Translations under genes and position numbers: made by a program
The notes under the pieces: generated by a model
Databases searched by the model: none
Told to the model about the DNA's origin: nothing
The model's input: the letters and a program-made list of their open reading frames with translations, nothing else
Source of the DNA: Streptomonospora sp. PA3
GTDB taxonomy: Bacteria > Actinomycetota > Actinomycetes > Streptosporangiales > Streptosporangiaceae
DNA: 64,000 bases
Assembly (NCBI RefSeq): GCF_009728995.1
Contig: NZ_VTZW01000004.1
Coordinates: 1-64,000 of the forward strand
Direction: 5' to 3'
In this document: piece by piece, positions 1 to 8,963 of the stretch
How positions within the stretch are numbered: the first letter of the stretch is position 1
Layout of the letters: every line of letters starts with the position of its first letter

Positions 1-907
1 GCCCGGAGTCGTCGAAGACGTTGCCGCGGGCCACCAGCCGGCCCGGATCGGAGTCGGCGTAGCCCACGTGGGTGGGGTTCTCGACGTTCTCGAAGTAGTT
101 GTCCTCCACCAGCACCCCGGCGTCCATGGTCGAGGCCACCCCGTAGCCGCTGTTGCCGCGGTAGTAGTTGTTGTAGACGTGGACGGTCTCGCCGAAGCGC
201 ACCCGCGGATGCCGGCTCTGGGAGCCGTCGAAGTAGTTGTGGTGGTAGGTCACCCGCAGGTGGCCGTCATCGGCGGTGTGGCCGTCGGAGTGGCCCAGCA
301 GCATCGACTTGCCGTGGTCGAAGACGTGGTTCCAGGAGACGGTGACGAAGTCGGACTCGCGCTTGATGTCCACCGCGCCGTCGGAGCCGTTGGTGAAGCT
401 GTTGTGGTCGATCCAGACGTTGGTGGAGCCGTCCTGGACGTTGATGGCGTCGTCGTCCCAGTTCGCGAAGGCCAGGTTGCGGATGACGACGTTGTGGGCC
501 TCGTCGACGTCGAGGCCCCCGCCGGTGACGGTGGCGCCGGAGCCGGCGCCGATGATGGTCTTGTCCGAGGTCACGTCGTTCATGCCGGACAGTTCGATGC
601 TGCCGTGGACCTCGATGACGGCCGCGCCCTCGGCGGCCGCGGCGCGGGTGAGTTCGGCGGCGGTGTCCACGCTCACGGTCGCACCGCCGGCCCCACCGGT
701 CGTACCACCGTTTTGGCTCGCCCACCCCATCGGCGAATCGGCCGCCTGCGCGGCGGCGGAGACGGCGGCGGCCTCGGCGCCGGGTGCGGCCGAGGAGGGA
801 AGGGCGGCGGCGATCAGTGCGGCTCCGGCGCCCAGAGCGGCGAACGCGCCGGCGCAGGCGAACACCCGGGTGCGGGAGGGGCGGCGGTGCTTGCTCGTGC
901 TGTGCAT
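1..907 (-). CDS. Secreted pectate lyase, polysaccharide lyase family 1-like (3' end outside window)
   Basis: Reads from an ATG at 907 off the left edge; 302 residues are visible. Residues 1-45 form a signal peptide: basic start (KHRRPSRTR), Ala-rich hydrophobic core, then an Ala/Pro cleavage region. The mature part is a right-handed beta-helix with PL1 signatures: VWIDHNSF (164-171), DGAVDIKR (176-183, Ca-binding region) and RHPRVRFG (232-239, catalytic Arg region). The family cleaves polygalacturonate by Ca-dependent beta-elimination outside the cell. A GGAG ribosome site lies 9 nt before the ATG. The LacI-type operator at 1066-1081 suggests sugar-controlled expression. The family is clear; exact substrate and length are unknown because the C-terminus is missing. 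Confidence 0.9.
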   Translation of the reverse strand, partial: MHSTSKHRRPSRTRVFACAGAFAALGAGAALIAAALPSSAAPGAEAAAVSAAAQAADSPMGWASQNGGTTGGAGGATVSVDTAAELTRAAAAEGAAVIEVHGSIELSGMNDVTSDKTIIGAGSGATVTGGGLDVDEAHNVVIRNLAFANWDDDAINVQDGSTNVWIDHNSFTNGSDGAVDIKRESDFVTVSWNHVFDHGKSMLLGHSDGHTADDGHLRVTYHHNYFDGSQSRHPRVRFGETVHVYNNYYRGNSGYGVASTMDAGVLVEDNYFENVENPTHVGYADSDPGRLVARGNVFDDSG

Positions 908-1248
908 GCTTCGGGTCTCCTAGCGGGGAGGGATTGGGCCCGGTCGTCCGGGCCGGCCTGACGGTTCCCGGTTGGTGTGGAACCGTCCTTCAGGTGACCC
1001 CGGGCACGGTGTCCCAGGGGGCCGCCGGGCGCCGTGTACGGCCGGCGATCCTCCGTCACGGAGGCTGGGAAGCGCTTTCCAATGCTCGGTAACGTACGGG
1101 AGCGCCACTGCGGTGTCAACGCCATGTCGCCGGTCGATCACGCTGCGATCTCGTTCGCCGTGCGTACGGGGTATCGGACGGCGCGAAACCCCTTCCGGCC
1201 CGACGGCCCGAGGTGCCCCCGCCGTTCGGTGCCCCGGCCCGGGCCGCC
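908..1248. other. Intergenic region upstream of the pectate lyase
   Basis: This 341-nt stretch lies between the pectate lyase start and the stop of the next minus-strand gene, so it is the lyase promoter region. The only clear element is the operator-like palindrome at 1066-1081. No convincing small gene was seen. Confidence 0.6.
1066..1081. promoter_or_regulatory. LacI-family operator-like palindrome
   Basis: TGGGAAGCGCTTTCCA is an inverted repeat around a central GCGC with one mismatched pair. It closely resembles operators of actinobacterial LacI-type sugar regulators such as CelR/CebR (TGGGAGCGCTCCCA). It lies about 160 nt upstream of the pectate lyase start. The binding protein is not in the window; repression relieved by pectin breakdown sugars is inference. 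Confidence 0.6.
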
Positions 1249-1863
1249 CTACATGGGTGGTCCCGCCGGAGCCGGCGGCGGAACCAGCGTGAAGGCGATC
1301 AGCGAGAGCACCGTGAACAGCAGCCCGATGAGCACGGCCGCGCCGGCCCACCAGCGCGCCCAGGGGCGGGTGTCCTCCTCCGCCAGCCCCAGGGCGACCA
1401 GGCCCAGCACCACCCCGAACAGGGCCGTCACGGTGTCGCCGACGATCGTGCCCGTGGCGACCGCGACCTGGTTCGGCGCGGTCACGGTGGCGAACATCTG
1501 CACCAGGCGGGGGCCCACCAGGGCCGCCGCCACCGCCAGCACGGAGGCGGCGGCGAAGGTCTCGGTGGACAGCAGCCCGGCCCAGTGGGCCGAGCCGCCC
1601 GCCGCACCGGCGCCGCGGCGCTCCCGGGACTCCTCGCCCTCCTCGACCTCGGCGGCCTCCTCGGCGTCGAGCGGGTCCTCGTCCTCGTCCTCCTCGGCGA
1701 TGAGGGGCGCGAACGGGTCGCGATCGGTGTCCTCGGCCGAACGGGGAGCCGTACCCGCCTCCTCCTCCTGCGGCGCGTCGCCGCGGGACCGGTCGGGCTC
1801 GGGGCCCTGGCCGCGGTCCTCGGGCTCCTCCGACCGGTCGTCCCTGCTAGACGGCGTCTCCAT
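1249..1863 (-). CDS. Acidic N-terminus membrane protein, function unknown
   Basis: About 204 residues from the ATG at 1863; a TTG nine bases earlier is an alternative start. Roughly the first 90 residues are highly acidic and low-complexity (runs of E/D with S, P, R), probably a disordered cytoplasmic tail. Three hydrophobic segments follow: one with [16 protein letters not shown], one with [16 protein letters not shown] and one with [19 protein letters not shown]. The C-terminus is a short Pro-rich tail. I recognise no catalytic motif or named family. It is divergent from the phosphoketolase gene and shows no functional link to either neighbour. Confidence 0.7.
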   Translation of the reverse strand: METPSSRDDRSEEPEDRGQGPEPDRSRGDAPQEEEAGTAPRSAEDTDRDPFAPLIAEEDEDEDPLDAEEAAEVEEGEESRERRGAGAAGGSAHWAGLLSTETFAAASVLAVAAALVGPRLVQMFATVTAPNQVAVATGTIVGDTVTALFGVVLGLVALGLAEEDTRPWARWWAGAAVLIGLLFTVLSLIAFTLVPPPAPAGPPM

Positions 1864-2075
1864 GGCCGCCAACCTACGCCGCGGCCCGCCCGCTCCCCGT
1901 GCGGCGCGCCGAGGCGCCCGCGGTCGGTCTGCTGCGTGACCAGGAAGGAAGACCGCGCCCGCCTCTTAAGGGCCGCGCGCCGGGGGTAGGTGAAGGGCGG
2001 CGCGATCGCGGCCGGGGGCAGGGCGAACGCCGCGACGACGTCTTCGCGACATCCGCATCGCCAGGGGGATCACCA

Positions 2076-4460
2076 ATGACGGACACCACGCCACGAGCCG
2101 GGGACGCCGCCGCGCGGGTGCTCGGCGACACGGAACTGCGCCAGGCCGACCTGTACTTCCGGGCGGCCAACTACCTTTCGGTCGGCCAGATCTACCTGCT
2201 CGACAACCCGCTGCTGCGCGAACCCCTGCAAGCCGAGCACGTCAAACCGCGCCTCCTGGGCCACTGGGGCACCACGCCCGGCCTGAACTTCCTCTACACC
2301 CACCTCTCGCGCCAGGTGAAGCGGCGCGGCACCGAGATGATGTGGATCGTGGGACCGGGCCACGGCGGTCCGGCGGCGGTGGCCACGGCCTGGCTCGACG
2401 GCACCTACACCGAGACCTACCCGGAGGTCGCCCGCGACGCCTCCGGCATGCGCAAGCTGTTCCGGCAGTTCTCGTTCCCCGGCGGCGTACCCAGCCACGT
2501 CGCGCCTGAGACGCCCGGATCCATCCACGAGGGCGGCGAACTGGGCTACGCCCTCTCCCACGCCTACGGCGCCGCCTTCGACAACCCCGACCTGGTGGTG
2601 GCGGCGGTCGTGGGCGACGGCGAGGCCGAAACCGGCCCCCTGGCCGGCAGCTGGACAGCCCACCACTTCACCGACCCGCGCCGCGACGGCACCGTGCTGC
2701 CCATCCTCCACCTCAACGGCTACAAGATCGCCGGCCCCACCGTGCTGGCCCGCATCCCCGAGAGCGATCTGGTCTCCATGCTCGAAGGGTTCGGCTATCG
2801 CCCCCGCATCGTCGCCGGCGACGACGTGGCGGCCATGCACCACGCGATGGCGGCAGCCCTCGACGAGGTCCTCGACGAGATTGCCGGGATCAAGGCCGCC
2901 GCCCGCCGCGGCGCGCGCACCGCGGCGCGCTGGCCGATGATCGTGCTGCGCAGCCCCAAAGGCTGGACCGGCCCCGATGAGGTCGACGGCGAACCGGTGG
3001 CCGGCACCTGGCGCGCCCACCAGGTCCCGCTGGCGGCCGTGCGCTCCGACCCCGACCACCTGCGCCGGCTGGAGGAGTGGCTGCGCTCCTACCGGCCCGA
3101 GGAGCTCTTCGACGACGCGGGCGCTCCCGTTTCCGAGGCGGTGCAGGTGGTGCCCGAGGGCGAAGCGCGCATCAGCGCCAGTCCGCACGCCAACGGCGGG
3201 CTGCTGCTCAAGGACCTGGTCCTGCCCGACTTCCACGACTACGCGGTCGAGGTGCCGGCGCCGGGAGCGGCCTACGCCGAGGCCACCCGCGTGCTGGGCG
3301 GCTACCTGCGCGACGTCATGCGGGCCAACCCGCGCACCTTCCGCATCGTGGGCCCCGACGAGACCGCCTCCAACCGGCTGGGCGCCGTGTTCGAGGAGAC
3401 CGGCCGCGCCTGGAACATGGCCACCCTGCCCACCGACCGCGGCCTGGCGCCCGACGGCCGCGTGATGGAGGCGCTCAGCGAGCATCTGTGCCAGGGCTGG
3501 TTGGAGGGCTACCTCCTCACCGGCCGGCACGGCCTGTTCAACAGCTACGAGGCGTTCATCCACATCGTCGACTCGATGTTCAACCAGCACGCCAAGTGGC
3601 TCAAGGTCACCCGCCAACTGCCCTGGCGCCGCCCCATCGCGTCCCTGAACTACCTGCTCAGCTCGCACGTGTGGCGCCAGGACCACAACGGCTTCAGCCA
3701 CCAGGACCCCGGCTTCATCGACCACGTGGTCAACAAGAAGCCGGAACTGATCCGGGTCTACCTGCCCCCGGACGCCAACACCCTGCTGTCGACCGCCGAC
3801 CACTGCCTGCGCTCGCGCGACTACGTCAACGTCATCATCGCGGGCAAGCAGCCGGCGCTGACCTACATGCCCATGGACGACGCCGTCGCCCACTGCACCC
3901 GCGGCCTGGGCATCTGGGAGTGGGCCAGCACCGACGCCGGCGTCGAACCCGACGTGGTGCTGGCCTGCGCCGGCGACATTCCGGCGGTCGAGACGCTTGC
4001 GGCCGCGAAACTGCTGCGCGAGCACCTGCCCGAGCTGCGGGTGCGCGTGGTCAACGTGGTGGACCTGATGCGGCTCCAGCCCGCCGAGGAGCACCCGCAC
4101 GGGCTGCCGGAGAGCGCCTACGACGCGATCTTCACCACCGACAAACCGGTGATCTTCGCCTTCCACGGCTACCCGTGGCTCATCCACCGGCTGACCTACC
4201 GCCGCAACGGCCACCTCAACCTGCACGTGCGCGGCTACAAGGAGGAGGGCACCACCACCACGCCCTTCGACATGGTCATGCTCAACGACCTGGACCGCTT
4301 CCACCTGGTCATGGACGTCATCGACCGCATGCCGGGCCTGGGCGTCAGCGCCGCGCACCTGCGCCAGCGGATGGAGAACGAACGGCTGCGCTGCCGCGCC
4401 CACACCCGCCGGTACGGCGAGGACGCGCCCGACATCCGGGACTGGACCTGGCAGCCCTGA
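2076..4460 (+). CDS. xfp: D-xylulose 5-phosphate/fructose 6-phosphate phosphoketolase
   Basis: The enzyme splits xylulose 5-phosphate (and usually fructose 6-phosphate) with phosphate into acetyl phosphate plus glyceraldehyde 3-phosphate or erythrose 4-phosphate, using thiamine diphosphate and Mg. The 794-residue length is standard. Visible family motifs are GHWGTTPG (62-69), GPGHGGPA (93-100), SFPGGVPSH (133-141), the ThDP/Mg motif GDGEAETGP (180-188) and [11 protein letters not shown] (211-221). The start is the ATG at 2076, preceded by a strong AGGGGGA site; upstream in-frame codons are rejected as untranslated. It stands alone: no acetate kinase or phosphotransacetylase adjoins it, so acetyl phosphate must be used by enzymes encoded elsewhere. 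It converges with the flavoenzyme gene downstream. Confidence 0.96.
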   Translation: MTDTTPRAGDAAARVLGDTELRQADLYFRAANYLSVGQIYLLDNPLLREPLQAEHVKPRLLGHWGTTPGLNFLYTHLSRQVKRRGTEMMWIVGPGHGGPAAVATAWLDGTYTETYPEVARDASGMRKLFRQFSFPGGVPSHVAPETPGSIHEGGELGYALSHAYGAAFDNPDLVVAAVVGDGEAETGPLAGSWTAHHFTDPRRDGTVLPILHLNGYKIAGPTVLARIPESDLVSMLEGFGYRPRIVAGDDVAAMHHAMAAALDEVLDEIAGIKAAARRGARTAARWPMIVLRSPKGWTGPDEVDGEPVAGTWRAHQVPLAAVRSDPDHLRRLEEWLRSYRPEELFDDAGAPVSEAVQVVPEGEARISASPHANGGLLLKDLVLPDFHDYAVEVPAPGAAYAEATRVLGGYLRDVMRANPRTFRIVGPDETASNRLGAVFEETGRAWNMATLPTDRGLAPDGRVMEALSEHLCQGWLEGYLLTGRHGLFNSYEAFIHIVDSMFNQHAKWLKVTRQLPWRRPIASLNYLLSSHVWRQDHNGFSHQDPGFIDHVVNKKPELIRVYLPPDANTLLSTADHCLRSRDYVNVIIAGKQPALTYMPMDDAVAHCTRGLGIWEWASTDAGVEPDVVLACAGDIPAVETLAAAKLLREHLPELRVRVVNVVDLMRLQPAEEHPHGLPESAYDAIFTTDKPVIFAFHGYPWLIHRLTYRRNGHLNLHVRGYKEEGTTTTPFDMVMLNDLDRFHLVMDVIDRMPGLGVSAAHLRQRMENERLRCRAHTRRYGEDAPDIRDWTWQP

Positions 4461-4467
4461 GGCCGGG

Positions 4468-4486
4468 CCGGGCGGCGCGCGCCCGG
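4468..4486. terminator. GC hairpin between convergent genes
   Basis: CCGGGCG, a 5-nt loop, then CGCCCGG: a perfect 7-bp stem in the 32-nt gap between xfp (+) and the acyl-CoA oxidase-like gene (-). There is no U-tract. It probably serves both directions. Confidence 0.5.
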
Positions 4487-4492
4487 CGGGCC

Positions 4493-6466
4493 TCACCGCC
4501 GGGCGGCTGCGCGCTGCCCGCTCCGGCGCCGCTCCTCCTCGCCCAGCGCGATGGGCGCCGCCAGCCACTCGTCGGGCAGGCCGAAGGCGTCCACCAGCGC
4601 CTCGGCGCGCGGGCTCAGCTGCGCGCACAGCCGGTCGACCTGCTGGGTCACCGTCTTGGCGCGGGTGGCGGTCAGCCGCTCGTGCTCCAGGAACCAGGCC
4701 CGGTCCTCCTCCACGGCCGAAAGCACGAACAGGTCGCACACCCGGTCGAGCAGGTCCCTGGTCTCCTTGTCGGAGCAGCGGTCGATCGCGGCGACGAAGG
4801 CCTCCAGCACCACCCGCTCCATGTGCGCACGCGCGGCCGACAGCACGTGGGGCTGGGCCGCGTTGAACACCTCGAAGGCGTCGGAACCCGAGGAGCCGGC
4901 CCGGCGCAGCCGCCGCGCGAGCCCGTCGAGGACGTGCTTCTCCCGGTCCTCCAGCAGCCGCAGCTGCCACCCGCGGTCGTAGAGGTCGGACTCGTCGCCG
5001 CGGCCCGGCGCGGCGCTGACCAACCGCTCGATCAGCGAGCGCGCGGCCGTCCGCTCGATCACCGCGCCCAGGAACTGCCCGGCGGCGAAGCGCGCCATCC
5101 CCAGCGGGTCCAGATCGCCGAACTCCTGGCGGTAATCGGTCAGCAGGCCCTTGGCCACCAGCTGCAGCAGTACCGTGTTGTCGCCCTCGAACGTGGTGAA
5201 GACGTCGGTGTCGGCCTTGAGCTGCGGCAGCCGGTTCTCCTCCAGGTAGCCCGCGCCGCCGCAGGCCTCCCTGCAGGTCTGGATGGTGCGGGTGGCGTGC
5301 CAGGTGGACAGCGCCTTGATCCCGGCGGCGCGCGCCTCCAGCTCGCGCTGGCCGCGCTCGTCGCTGCCCCCGGTGCCCTCGCCGCTGTGGCGCTCGTGCA
5401 GCGTCGAGACGAGCTCCTCCTGCGCGAAGTGCAGAGCGTAGGTGCGCGCCAGCGCAGGCAGCAGCCGCCGCTGGTGGGCCCGGTAGTCCAGCAGCGCGAC
5501 CTCCTCGCCGGTGTCGGGCCGGTCGAACTGGCGGCGGACCGCGGCGTACTTGACGGCGATCGCCAAAGCCGCCTTGGTGGCGCTGCCGGCGCCGCCGGCG
5601 ACGCTGATGCGCCCGCGCACGAGCGTGCCCAGCATGGTGAAGAAGCGCCGGTTGTCGCTGTCGATGGGGCTGGAGTAGGTGCCGTCGGGGGCGACGTCGG
5701 CGTAGCGGTTGAGCAGGGCCTCGCGGGGCACGCGCACCGAGTCGAACCAGATGCGGCCGTTGTCCACGCCGTTCAGCCCGGCCTTGGGCCCGCAGTCGGC
5801 TATGCGCACCCCGGGCATCGGGCTGCCGTCCGCGTCGCGGATCGGCACCAGCAGCGCGTGCACGCCGTGACCGGTTCCCTGTGTGATCAGCTGGGCGAAG
5901 ACGACGGCCATGCGCCCGTCGCGGGCGGCGTTGCCGATGTAGTCCTTGCGGGCCGCGTCGTCGGGCGTGGTGACGACGAACTCCTCGGTGGCCGGGTCGT
6001 ACTCGGCCGTGGTGCGCAGCCCCTGCACGTCGGAGCCGTGGCCGGTCTCGGTCATCGCGAAGCAGCCCGGCAGCTCCATCGACATGACCCGCGGCAGGTA
6101 GGCGGCGTGGTGGCGCTCGGTGCCCAGCGCCTGGATCGCCCCGCCGAACAGCCCCCACTGCACGCCGACCTTCACCATCAGCGACAGGTCGCACACCAGC
6201 ATCTCGAAGGCGACCACCGATCCGCCCACGTCGTCCTTGCCGCCGTAGTCGGCGGAGAAGCCGTGGCCGGCCATCTCGGTGGCCGCGATCGTCCGCAGCT
6301 GCTCCAGCACGCGCTCGCGGTGCTCCTCCATGCCCAGACCCGCCACCGGCCGGAACAGCTCGCCGCGCAACTTCTCGCGCGCGAGCTCGCGGATGTCGCG
6401 CCACCGGCCGTCCAGCAGGGTGCGCAGTTCGGGCGGGTAGCCGGTGCGCTCGTCGGCGTCGGTCAT
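4493..6466 (-). CDS. Acyl-CoA oxidase/dehydrogenase family flavoenzyme
   Basis: A 657-residue FAD enzyme expected to introduce the alpha-beta double bond into acyl-CoA. Length and motifs resemble acyl-CoA oxidases more than the ~380-residue dehydrogenases. FAMTETGHGSDV (136-147) is the oxidase-type flavin/substrate loop. The C-terminal half holds CREACGGAGYLEENR and TTFEGDNTVLLQLVAKGLL, the usual catalytic-Glu region (ACGGxGY...FEGDN). The ATG at 6466 is preceded by AAGGGGGAC, a strong ribosome site. No other beta-oxidation gene is nearby, so the acyl chain and electron acceptor (oxygen or ETF) cannot be deduced. Confidence 0.88.
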   Translation of the reverse strand: MTDADERTGYPPELRTLLDGRWRDIRELAREKLRGELFRPVAGLGMEEHRERVLEQLRTIAATEMAGHGFSADYGGKDDVGGSVVAFEMLVCDLSLMVKVGVQWGLFGGAIQALGTERHHAAYLPRVMSMELPGCFAMTETGHGSDVQGLRTTAEYDPATEEFVVTTPDDAARKDYIGNAARDGRMAVVFAQLITQGTGHGVHALLVPIRDADGSPMPGVRIADCGPKAGLNGVDNGRIWFDSVRVPREALLNRYADVAPDGTYSSPIDSDNRRFFTMLGTLVRGRISVAGGAGSATKAALAIAVKYAAVRRQFDRPDTGEEVALLDYRAHQRRLLPALARTYALHFAQEELVSTLHERHSGEGTGGSDERGQRELEARAAGIKALSTWHATRTIQTCREACGGAGYLEENRLPQLKADTDVFTTFEGDNTVLLQLVAKGLLTDYRQEFGDLDPLGMARFAAGQFLGAVIERTAARSLIERLVSAAPGRGDESDLYDRGWQLRLLEDREKHVLDGLARRLRRAGSSGSDAFEVFNAAQPHVLSAARAHMERVVLEAFVAAIDRCSDKETRDLLDRVCDLFVLSAVEEDRAWFLEHERLTATRAKTVTQQVDRLCAQLSPRAEALVDAFGLPDEWLAAPIALGEEERRRSGQRAAARR

Positions 6467-6685
6467 GCGGGTCCCCCTTGTCGGGCCGGGGCCTTGGCGA
6501 ACCTGATCGGATCCTTCCACCGTCGTATCACCGAGCTGCGGGAACCTCGGTCCGGGGTACGCGCGTCGGTGGTCGCCGCCTGCACGATGCTGCTCACCGT
6601 TCCACCCACGGTCGCAGTCCGTTCGGCCGGCAGCAGAGAGGGAGGCCACCCAGATGCCGTCCCGGGGTCCTTCCTCGACTACCGA

Positions 6686-6994
6686 TCAGGCTGCATGCGG
6701 CTCGAACCAGACGGAGTCGAGGTCGTGCCCGGCCGTCAACCGAACATCAGCGTTGAGGGCGTCCGCCAGCCGGCGCAGCAGAGCAACCGTCGGAGGGGTG
6801 CCGCCCTCCTCGATGCACTCGATGTCATCGGTCGTCATGCCTGCCCGCTCGGCCAGGTCTTCAACGGACATCTCCAGAGCCGTCCGCCGATCGTGCAGTG
6901 CCTTGCCGAACGCCAGGCTCTCCCGGATCGCGACCCGCTCGGGATCTTCAGGCTGAGGAGCCGGACGCACCCAACGCGTGTGGTATCCGGACAT
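6686..6994 (-). CDS. HigA-like XRE-family antitoxin
   Basis: 102 residues. A helix-turn-helix of the XRE type covers about residues 42-95 (MSVEDLAERAGMTTDDIECIEEGGTPP contains both helices and the turn), followed by ALLRRLADALNADVRL, typical of HigA-type antitoxins. Its ATG at 6994 shares one base with the stop of the upstream toxin frame (TGATG), so the two are translationally coupled. Toxin-first order is the HigBA arrangement. The pair lies in sequence of visibly lower GC than its surroundings, suggesting acquisition. The upstream toxin is frameshifted, so this protein may now act alone as a repressor. Confidence 0.8.
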   Translation of the reverse strand: MSGYHTRWVRPAPQPEDPERVAIRESLAFGKALHDRRTALEMSVEDLAERAGMTTDDIECIEEGGTPPTVALLRRLADALNADVRLTAGHDLDSVWFEPHAA

Positions 6995-7375
6995 CACACC
7001 CGCCTCTCATAGCGCTCGACGACCGGCCCATCGTGCTCGCCGGCGCAGAGCTTCTGCGCCCGGACCGCTCTGTCGATTTGCCGTTGATCATGCTGCTTCG
7101 TCTTGCGGAAGACTGTGAGCAGCACGATCCTGCCATCCGGCTTACACCAGTACGTTACACGCGCGGCCACGCCGCGCAACCGAAGGCGCAACTCCCAAAC
7201 CGGGCCCTGCAGGTGGTCTGACCAAGGGCCGCCCAAGCCCGGTGCCTCGCTCGGCCAGCATCCCGGCCACCTCGTCCACACGCTTGAAGTCACTGTCGCT
7301 CAGACTGTCAAGCCAGTCACGCACCTCTGGCTCGATCTCGAACTCGTGCAGTTCACGCACTCGGGCTCCCACCAT
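6994..7375 (-). pseudogene. HigB/RelE-like toxin, disrupted by a +1 frameshift
   Basis: From an ATG at 7375 one frame encodes a RelE-superfamily N-terminus (FEIEPEVRDWLDSLSD, then AGMLAERGTGLGRPLV). Conserved continuation (DHLQGPVWELRLRLRG, VLLTVFRKTKQHDQRQI, ending ERYERRV) lies in another minus frame up to the stop at 6994. The joint is at 7216-7222: reading GTC-A-GAC on the minus strand, removal of one base (near 7219) restores GRPLVDHLQGPVWEL. An intact protein would be about 126 residues, the usual HigB size, and an mRNA interferase. Decay, sequencing error or frameshifting during translation are all possible; decay is my preferred reading. Confidence 0.75.
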
Positions 7376-7598
7376 GTCGGAACTGCGCCCAAAGTTACCG
7401 TCCGACCACCCGCGGTGATGAGCTTTTCGCCCGATCCCCGACCGAGGAAAGGGCGCTTGCGCGGGGCGGCGCGGCGCGTTCGGAGCCATGTCTTCCAAAG
7501 TTCGCCGTCGTTTTCCGCCGCCCGCCGCACCACCGATGTTGCAAAGCGGTCCGGCCGGGGCAGAGATAGTGCTACGTCCGCGAGCCGAGGAGTCAGCG

Positions 7599-8804
7599 TT
7601 GGCCTACCTCACCGAGAACGACGTGCAGGACTACATCAACGGCATCTGCTTCAAGACCGGCCCGCCCGGACGGGTGGGCGCCGAGACCGAGTGGCTCGTC
7701 CGCGACCCGCTGCGCCCCCGCGAACCCGTCCCACTGGCCCGCCTCTCGGCGTTGATCGAACAGATCGGCCCGCTTCCCGGAAACAGCGCCGTCACCTACG
7801 AACCCGGAGGGCAGCTTGAGCTCAGCTCGCCGCCCCTCCCCGGCCCGGCGGCCGCACACGCCGCCCTGGCCGCCGACATCGCCCTGATCCGCACCCGGCT
7901 GCGCACCGCCGGACTTCTCCTGGACGGCAACGGCCTGGACCCGCGTCGGCCACCCGTCCGCCAGCTCTCGCTCCCGCGCTACGCCGCGATGGAGAGCTAC
8001 TTCCACTCCGCCGGATGCGACACCGGCCCGCTGATGATGTGCAGCACCGCGTCGCTGCAGGTGTGCCTGGACATCGGCGCCGACGCCGACGACGCCGCAC
8101 GCCGCTGGCGGCTGGCCAACCGGCTCGGACCGCTGTTCGTCGCCGCATTCGCCAACTCGCCCATCCACCGGGGCCGCACCACCGGCTGGCGCTCCACCCG
8201 CTGGGCCATCTGGGACGCCATCGACCCGACCCGAACCCGCCCCGCCGCCTGCGGCGACCCCGTCGCGGCCTGGACCGGATACGCGCTCGGCGCGCGGCTG
8301 ATGACCATCCGCGACGACACCCGCCCCTGGGTCATCGACCCCGGTATGGCGTTCGGCGAGTGGATCGCCCGGGGCGGGCCGCGCCGGCCCACCCGCGAGG
8401 ACCTCGCCTACCACCTGAGCACCCTGTTCCCGCCGGTGCGGCCGCGGGGATGGCTGGAGTTCCGGATGATCGACGCGCTGCCCGCGCGGTGGTGGCCGGT
8501 GCCCATCGCCGTGGCGGCCGCCCTGCTGGACGATCCGGCGGCATCCGCAGCGGCCGAGGAGGCCCTCGACCGCCTCGCCGGGGGCGCCGAGCCCGACCGC
8601 GGGCTCTGGGAGCGCGCCGCCCGCGCAGCGCTGGCCGATTCGGACCTGGCGGCCTGCGCGCGCACCTGCTTCACCGCGGCCGCCGAAGGGCTGGGCCGCA
8701 TGGACGCCGCCGAACTGGCCGGCGTCGTCGACGACTACCGCGAGCACTTCGTCGAGCGCGGGCGCTGCCCCGCCGACCTGCAGCACCTGGAGATCGCGGC
8801 CTAG
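7599..8804 (+). CDS. egtA: EgtA, glutamate-cysteine ligase of ergothioneine synthesis
   Basis: Makes gamma-glutamylcysteine from glutamate, cysteine and ATP, the sulfur donor for EgtB. Family signatures are INGICFKTGPPGRVGAETEW near the start, YEPGGQLELSSPPLP, and the GCS2-type core with STASLQVCLDIG and FANSPIHRGRTTGWRSTR. I prefer the TTG start at 7599, because GAGGAG lies 6 nt upstream and it gives a 401-residue protein of normal size beginning just before LTENDVQDYINGICF. The ATG at 7488 would add 37 poorly conserved residues and lacks a well-spaced ribosome site. It is the first gene of egtABCD; 159 nt separate it from egtB. Confidence 0.92.
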   Translation: MAYLTENDVQDYINGICFKTGPPGRVGAETEWLVRDPLRPREPVPLARLSALIEQIGPLPGNSAVTYEPGGQLELSSPPLPGPAAAHAALAADIALIRTRLRTAGLLLDGNGLDPRRPPVRQLSLPRYAAMESYFHSAGCDTGPLMMCSTASLQVCLDIGADADDAARRWRLANRLGPLFVAAFANSPIHRGRTTGWRSTRWAIWDAIDPTRTRPAACGDPVAAWTGYALGARLMTIRDDTRPWVIDPGMAFGEWIARGGPRRPTREDLAYHLSTLFPPVRPRGWLEFRMIDALPARWWPVPIAVAAALLDDPAASAAAEEALDRLAGGAEPDRGLWERAARAALADSDLAACARTCFTAAAEGLGRMDAAELAGVVDDYREHFVERGRCPADLQHLEIAA

Positions 8805-8963
8805 AGCCGCCCCATTCGGAAGCGACCGCGCCCGCCCGCAGACCCCGGGCAGCAGGCACGCGGCGCGCAGCGCCTCCCGCGAACGCCACCACAGGCGGCG
8901 AGCGCGGCGCGCCGCGCGCAGCACCCCGCTGCGGGCGGCGCCGGGCACGAGGGGAGACCACCC

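Noticed and set aside
2070-6404. A 1444-codon minus-strand frame across xfp and the acyl-CoA oxidase-like gene
   Set aside because: Low-complexity sequence that spans two real genes on different strands; no motif.
3077-7012. A 1311-codon plus-strand frame across xfp, the oxidase-like gene and the antitoxin
   Set aside because: Shadow frame; the conserved proteins are in other frames.
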